From: Selaginella tamariscina
Taxonomy: Eukaryota; Streptophyta; Lycopodiopsida; Selaginellales; Selaginellaceae
Reading direction: 5' to 3'
Assembly (NCBI GenBank): GCA_003024785.1
Contig: PUQB01000192.1
Coordinates: 318,751-382,750 of the forward strand
Length of the DNA stretch: 64,000 nucleotides
Shown: positions 58,264-64,000 of the stretch, one piece after another
How positions within the stretch are numbered: the first letter of the stretch is position 1
Layout: every line of letters begins with the position of its first letter
Notes under the pieces: generated by a model
What the model was told of the DNA's origin: nothing
Database searches by the model: none
The model's input: only the letters and a program-made list of their open reading frames with translations
Made by a program: the position numbers and the translations under genes

Positions 58264-59830
58264 CTTCTATAGCAAATACATCGGTTGTCTTGCTATAAGG
58301 GTGAAATGTGTCAATAAGTGTTTCTTCTGCCCTAGTATATTCCTTAGGATATTCTCCTATTGCCAAAAAGTACGCCACATATGCTAACCAATTGGTATCA
58401 CTTCTATAGCAAATCATCGGTAGAACAACAATTTTGCATCTGGTAGCTCATCTTTCACACTTTAGCTACCTCCATGTGCGTAAACTAGAGAGATGGTTTT
58501 GCTGGGGCGCTTGGCTTCACAACCATGTGGAAATCGAAGCAAAGCCACCTAACAATCCTCCTTGTTGTTACAAAGGCTTAAGGATAGAAGATACCTTAGA
58601 GCCATATGATCCAAATTGCTTCCCCAGTAAGTAATGGCAGTACTTTTGGACATAAATAACCAAATTGAGCCCTTCTCTCTCTATAGCTGAGTAATTACAC
58701 TCAACTACTAAAAGCTGACAACTTGCATACACCTGATTGAGCTAAGATACTTCCAATAGAAAAACTAGATGCATCTACATGAACATGAAACTCCTTGTTC
58801 CCATTGAGGCGATTGCAAACACTGGAGCAGTCACCAAGGCCCTCTTCAGCTCTTCAAAAGCAACTTGGCAATCTGGAGTCCACAAGTAAGGAAGTATCTT
58901 TCCTCAATAGCTTGGTAAGAGGTAAGCACTTGTTAGCATAATATTGACTAAATTTACAATGATACCCCACATGTCCAAGAAAAGCTTGAAGTTGCTTCAC
59001 ATTCTCGGGAGAGGAAGTTGCTCAATGACAGCCACTTTAGCTGGATTTATAGCTTGACCTTCCCTAGAAACCACACGTCCCAAAGTATCCCATGTGTAGC
59101 TCCAAACACACACTTGGTAGGATTCAAAGAGATTCCATATTCAATACAATGTCGCAAGCACTTCTCCACCTTCTCAATATGATTGTTTGCTAAAATATAT
59201 ACAAAAAGTCATTAAGAAATACCTCCATAAAATCACAGAGGTAATCTCGAATGCTACAGTCACCACATGCTAGAAAGTAGCAAGAGCATTGCAAAGCCCA
59301 AAAGGCATAACTTCCATGCAAAACAACCCCACTCTGTAACAAATGCAGTCTTCTCCACCTCTGGAGCAATTGCCACCTGATTATAACTGTTATATCCATC
59401 CAAGAAAGATAAAGTTCATAACCAACCACATTGTCAAGTACCAATTTGTGAAGAGTACCGAAAAACCGTCTTTCACTGTGGCATCATTAAGCTTTCTAAA
59501 ATCCACACATACACGAAGCTTATTGCTCTTTTTATGCACAATTACGATGGGAAAAGCCACTCTATACCCTCACCACCACAATAAAATCGATAGCACAGAA
59601 GTGTGTCAATTTCTTCACGGACAACCCTTAAATAGTTCGGGTTCATCCTGTACGGTCTCTGTCTCATTGGCCATACACCATGTGTCAAGACAATTTGATG
59701 CATACAAAGCTGTTGAGATATACCATGCATCTCTTGGTATGTCCATGCAAAAGCTTCTCGGTAAGTGGTAAATAACTTGTATAACGCTCCTCCTCCACAC
59801 TTGGTAATTGGGATCCAATTTGCACCAACT
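58264..59830 (-). pseudogene. T element reverse transcriptase and RNase H remnant
   Basis: On the minus strand: VHKKSNKLRVYVDFRKLND and ATVKDGFS (59462-59545), then YLCDFMEVFLNDF (about 59200-59245; the usual FLDDF with D changed to N in the catalytic box), IEYGISLNPTKCVFGATHG, TPDCQVAFEELKRALVTA and the RNase H start near 58780 with VDAS. MEVF-x-DDF and VCVDFRKLNDAT are typical of Tat/Athila RT. Frameshifts and a mutated active site make it inactive. Confidence 0.8.
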
Positions 59831-59839
59831 TAGGATCTT

Positions 59840-61890
59840 TGCTCAGGCCCAAGTTAATCTTTCCTCTTAACATGTTCAGCAACCCATGGATTAACAAAAG
59901 CTCAAGAAAAACTCCCCCTCTTCCCATAAGGAAAATCTTGAAGGGTACTAAAAAAAACCAGAAGCTGAATTCTCCTTCATGATTGGCTACTTCCCTCATA
60001 AAAATTCCCTATGAGGCTGATCATTTACCAATTCTATCGCTTCAAAAAGAGAATTTTGCTTGACTTCAGTTAATATAGCTCTTTTTAGCCTCTTAGCAGC
60101 CTTCTTCTGCACTTGAATTGGCTTTTGAACCTCTTCTCGCCTAATCACATGCTTTGGAAGTCCCTTTCTTGAGTGTGGAGTCCTTGTGTTTGCATATACC
60201 ATAGATTGGCTAATACTCTATAGCTTGGTAGGGATTTAGACAATTGGGGGCAATCTGTCTCCACTCCTTATAGCGATAACATTGAGGAGGCCCTCCTCGC
60301 CGTTGTGTAGCTGCTGGTTTAGAGGATGCTGGAGCACTGCTCAGCTACATAGATTGGAGATACACTAGCTAAGTATGGCTGCAATTGATAACTTGGATAT
60401 TGTGCAGGTGCTACTGCTAGTGGCATGACATGCAGTTGAGGTATCTGTAGACCAGGCTGCAAGACACACCCTCCTACCTATTGTGCTCTACCTTGCAGAT
60501 AATAGCAATCATTTGTAGCATGATTGCTACACCCACACACCTTACATTGCTATGTTAGAGGTGCCAGACTTGCAAGAGTAGGACAATCAACAGGGAGATG
60601 TCCATAACCCTACACATTGGTATGTTCCTTAACTTGTTAAGGATGTCCAGCTTGTCACAGGGACGTGTGGTTGGCCAATGACGCCGGAGGAGCCACACTT
60701 GGTCACCAATTGTGAATGCCTCTCTACTTCTTTAATCCAATTGAACTATAGGTCTATCATTTGCTTGGTGAGAGCTCCCAAGATATCTTCCTTTAAATTA
60801 GTAAGCTTTGAATGAGTAACAACAGCATTGGAACTTGGTAGTGCATTAGAGCTTGGAAGTTGATGTGGTACTGTGGTACTCACAGAGGTCGATGCCTTGT
60901 TATAGTCCAGGTTTCCCAAGATAGAAGCCGACAGTCCTCTCATGGATAACAAACTTGATTCTCCCAAGCTACTGTAATCCATACCCACTGGAATAGACAA
61001 CTGAATAGGGAGAATCGGATGGTGATATCCCCTTACTGTAGGTAGCATTGTGTGGTGAGGTTGTGCACATTGTGTGCACAACTTAGCTTGTTCCTAGTTA
61101 GCTGCATGTCTAATGGCCTCTAACAGGTTCTTTGGACTTTGGATACGAACATGGAAAGCAAGCTCTTCTAGTAGCTCATCCACAAAGTATTTCACCTGTT
61201 CACTTGGAGCTACAGGATAATCCTTCTTGAGCAACAGGCGCTAGAATCTATTGATATAGCTTTGGAGGCCTCTACTGGAAGCAACTTGATATAGCTTAGC
61301 TCATCATTGATTCTCTTAATAAAGCCCACCGGTCTAAAGTGATCTTCAAAGGTAGACTTAAGTGCTGGCCAAGAGATGAAAGAAGCATTCCCCTAACCAT
61401 TTAGTAGCCCCTTCATTCAATGTACCTGAAAGAGCCTAAGCCTCTCTACATCTGAAGCTCTTGATTAGTCCGGCTCACATTAAGGAATGTTTGCACATGT
61501 GCATCTGGATCACCAATACCATTGAAGACATGGTACTTCATTCATGTTAGCCTTGGAGATGGGCTAATTGGTGGATCAACAAATCGGGACAGCTAGAGCC
61601 ACTCATGTAGTAATATGTGAAGAGGGTACAAACATAAAGGTACTCGATGTGCCTTCCTCACTCCCCACACACTGTCCTTTGCTGCTCTTCAGTGAGTACA
61701 AGTTGTCTCATTGCTCTCTTAGAATACCGATCTCTCTCTTTCTTCTTTTGTAGCTTTTGTTCTGATGTAAACTCACTAGGGTACATACACTACTTCTCGT
61801 AGCAAACCCCAGAGGTGGAGATAGCTAAGAATCTGTGTCTCCAAGCTTCTCTACCACACCCTTCGGCTCTTTTGCACACGACTTCGATAG
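59840..61890 (-). pseudogene. T element gag and upstream pol remnant
   Basis: The minus strand has an intact zinc knuckle CKVCGCSNHATNDC (60546-60505). Upstream are PKNLLEAIRHAAN and a Ser/Pro-rich stretch (60746-61081); downstream is a Lys-rich region VQKKAAKRLKRAILTEVKQN and NSLFEAIELVND (60000-60202). The protease was not identified. No long frame is intact. Confidence 0.65.
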
Positions 61891-61896
61891 TGTTTT

Positions 61897-62640
61897 GGCA
61901 ACGGAACCAAAAAATGTTGTAGCCTAATCACACTTAATAAGTAATTAATTCTTTTTATTAAGTTTAGCAAGAACATCTACTATTAATCTTTTTCATTTGC
62001 TGCCATAAGTAGGACATGGAACTTCTACAAGTTGATCACCAATCAATAATTTCGCATTTAGTTCCCACTCTAGGTTTTTCAAGGTATTTGTCTTCTCTTT
62101 CCTCACTCAAAACAACCTTACTTGGTTGGGAAAAAGATGATGAAGTTGCTTACACACCAAGGCGCTCCCACATGCTTTTCTTTTTAAACCATCTTTTTCT
62201 TCTCATAAAAAGATACAAAAACTATTTCCCATCAGAAAACACTAGAAATCTTAATACCCTTTTCTTCATGCACCTTTCCTTTGTTGCTGGTAACCGCAGC
62301 ATATACTTGGAACCAAAATATTTCACATATTCCTTTGCCACCCTTAACTTCAAACAAGAACAGAATTTCTGAATTTCATAAACTTAAGCTCTCTAAAATC
62401 CTCTTAGCAAGATCTACAACTTCTCTAAAAGACTCGTCATCAAAATCTCACTTGTTCACATATCCTACTCAACCTAATATATCTCCATACACAAACATCT
62501 TTTGAACACTTTATTGACATACATGTATCTATAGACCTTTTACTACTCATACATGGACCCTTCTAAAATATACCTAGAATATTCCATACATAAAGAATAT
62601 TCTTTGCATGAACCAGCTTATCATAGTTTTACTTTGCGTA
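61897..62640 (-). mobile_element. T element primer site and 5' LTR (outer end uncertain)
   Basis: The minus strand reads TGGTTCCGTTGCC (61909-61897), close to the TGGCGCCGTTGCC primer type of Tat/Athila elements. The LTR edge on the plus strand is TGTTGTAGCC at 61915. The outer end was not fixed; a 65-bp block near 62556-62620 also occurs at 37356-37417 beside X3, which may mark a shared flank. Confidence 0.55.
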
Positions 62641-63188
62641 TCTAGTCAAAAACAAAAAAAAACAAGAATTAAATAAGAAAACCCCAAAATATTCCTCATA
62701 TTTTTCAAAATAAAAAAAGGAAAGAAAATAACCTAAAAATTCTTTTTACAAAGTCTAAGGATGTAAGAAACTCTTCTACTTTTGTGTATGTTGACCACTT
62801 AATTTAATTAAATTTAATGGTCTTAATTGACCTAATTTCTTTACATCAACACTTATGCTCATGCCATATGGTTTATATAACTTGTTAAGTATCCATGTCA
62901 AAAATATTCACGTTGTTTCAATAAGATGTAAATTCTTATGTTTGCTAAGTTGAAATATAGTGTTAATCAATGTTGCAAGTGATATTGCACTCATATCTTT
63001 CTTGTCATAATGTTATCCATGTTATGCAAAAATTGCATGCTTTCCAAGAAAAAACGTTTTCCTTCTTGAATACATAAGGGGCTTCACTCATGAAATCTAA
63101 AAGAGAAGACTTCTATGTGATTAGGAGAATTTTGGTGGGCAAGTTTTATTAATTTTTCCTTTAACTTTATAATTTATAAACTTTATCA
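62641..63188. other. AT-rich DNA, then 3' flank of the second PPR gene
   Basis: 62641-62960 is low complexity with no gene seen. 62961-63188 resembles the 3' flank of the first PPR gene (31064-31298) in the same order. Confidence 0.5.
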
Positions 63189-64000
63189 CTAATAATTTCC
63201 ACATGAACACTAACCATTTTCCATAACATAGAACCAACTCTCAACTGAACAAGACTTGACTCGAGTTGACTTTTCGTCAACGTGACACACCATGCATGAT
63301 CCATATTAATATGTACTGTCTCTCTTCTCTCAAACATACACACCATGCATGATCCATATTAATATGTACTGTCTCTCTTCTCTCAAACATACACACCATG
63401 CATGATCCATATTAATATGTACTGTCTCTCTTCTCTCAAACATACACACCATGCATGAATTTAATTTAATTTGTTAACACACTCTCTCTTCTCTCATACA
63501 TACATCTCTTATCATTATAATTCTCCTAAAAAGTTTGAAAATCATTTTGGTCAACTAATGCCAATCGTTACACATCTTTATATTTTAACAATTCATGAGG
63601 TGTACCGTAAACAACAACACACCTCTCACTATGCCCACATAGTGCCTTCTCCTTCTCATTATCCATTATGGAATGACTCATGTTATATGATTTATCAACA
63701 TATTCATGTTCTTGCATGCATTTAAGAAACTCTTTCAATTTATCTTCAATATATTCAGGATCTTTCTCCTCAACCACAAATTTAACCATCCTCCCTAGCC
63801 CATCCATCATATAAGCTTGCCCAGGCAGTTTCCAAGCACCGAACTTCATCTTTGTTTGCAACACCTTTTCTTGCTCCTTCCACATACCCTTACTACTATA
63901 TATCGCGGCCATGAGTATATAAGCAGATGCTTTTTTCTTATTTAAATTCACTAATGATTTAAAAGCCATCCTTCCTATTTCAACATTCTCCCATTTGCGA
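63189..64000 (-). pseudogene. Second PPR-DYW gene, 3' part, broken
   Basis: Runs off the right edge, so the N-terminus is outside the window. 63969-63568 reads KKASAYILMAAIYSSKGMWK, LPGQAYMMDGLGRMVKFVVE and ending HSERCVVVYGTPHE, which matches the first PPR gene at about 70% identity by eye. The first DYW site (HSE) is kept, but a small deletion shifts the frame. A minisatellite interrupts the last third, and the terminal GDYW is GNY plus stop (TAG, 63191-63189). It cannot make a working deaminase domain. Confidence 0.85.
63286..63460. repeat. 53-bp minisatellite inside the DYW pseudogene
   Basis: CACCATGCATGATCCATATT starts at 63288, 63341 and 63394, and a partial copy at 63447, exactly 53 bp apart. 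The unit ends in TGTCTCTCTTCTCTCAAAC. The copies are essentially identical, so the expansion is recent or homogenised. Confidence 0.92.

Noticed and set aside
63286-63460. Regular direct repeats suggestive of a CRISPR array
   Set aside because: Units are contiguous identical 53-mers without unique spacers, in a plant gene context, so this is a minisatellite.

Overview
The window is nuclear DNA of a land plant, most likely a fern or another seed-free vascular plant. This is an inference from three things: a single-exon PPR-DYW editing-factor gene with an unusual N-terminal domain, several diverse Ty3-type LTR retrotransposons including chromodomain elements, and long AT-rich gaps full of TA/TG/CA microsatellites. 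Nothing looks bacterial or organellar. There are no operons, no CRISPR arrays, and no rRNA or complete tRNA genes that I can support.

Layout. (1) 1-9.1 kb: AT-rich DNA holding a long palindrome (centre about 2177) whose right arm was split by a complete minus-strand chromovirus at 2569-8369 (called C1; TSD TATAT). (2) 9.37-11.42 kb: a second, uninterrupted palindrome of about 2 kb. (3) 11.4-23.9 kb: AT-rich DNA with local duplications, microsatellites, a SINE-like tRNA-derived piece and several decayed exons. One of these is a recognisable two-exon fragment of a TMEM41B/VTT-type membrane protein gene (23.44-23.71 kb). (4) 23.9-31.06 kb: a minus-strand Ty3 element (G') invaded by a solo LTR of a second family (X) and rearranged at its left end. 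(5) 31.3-33.96 kb: the best host gene, a minus-strand PPR-DYW gene with three nearly identical 327-bp modules and one frameshift. (6) 34-36 kb: decayed plus-strand coding sequence, possibly from an RHSP/Crinkler-type ATPase. (7) 36-51.75 kb: stacked LTRs. X3 is interrupted by solo LTR X4 and then by Ty3 element G, and G is itself interrupted by chromovirus C2 (44719-50839, TSD GATGA). (8) 51.75-62.6 kb: a minus-strand Tat/Athila-like element (T) carrying a tandem array of a short pol segment, into which a gag-plus-protease-only (TR-GAG type) element is inserted (53343-58263, TSD CTTCT). (9) 63.19-64 kb: the 3' end of a second PPR-DYW gene, now a pseudogene, paralogous to the first and broken by a 53-bp minisatellite.

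How the parts work together: the retroelements are mostly defective passengers that record a nesting history. The most striking mechanism visible is in the two chromoviruses. The predicted first 12 nt of their RNA are complementary to the primer-binding site next to the 5' LTR, and one position differs between the two copies in a pairing-preserving way. This points to self-primed reverse transcription as in Tf1 rather than tRNA priming. The PPR-DYW gene would act in organelle RNA editing, and its recent in-frame module amplification suggests a change of RNA target length.
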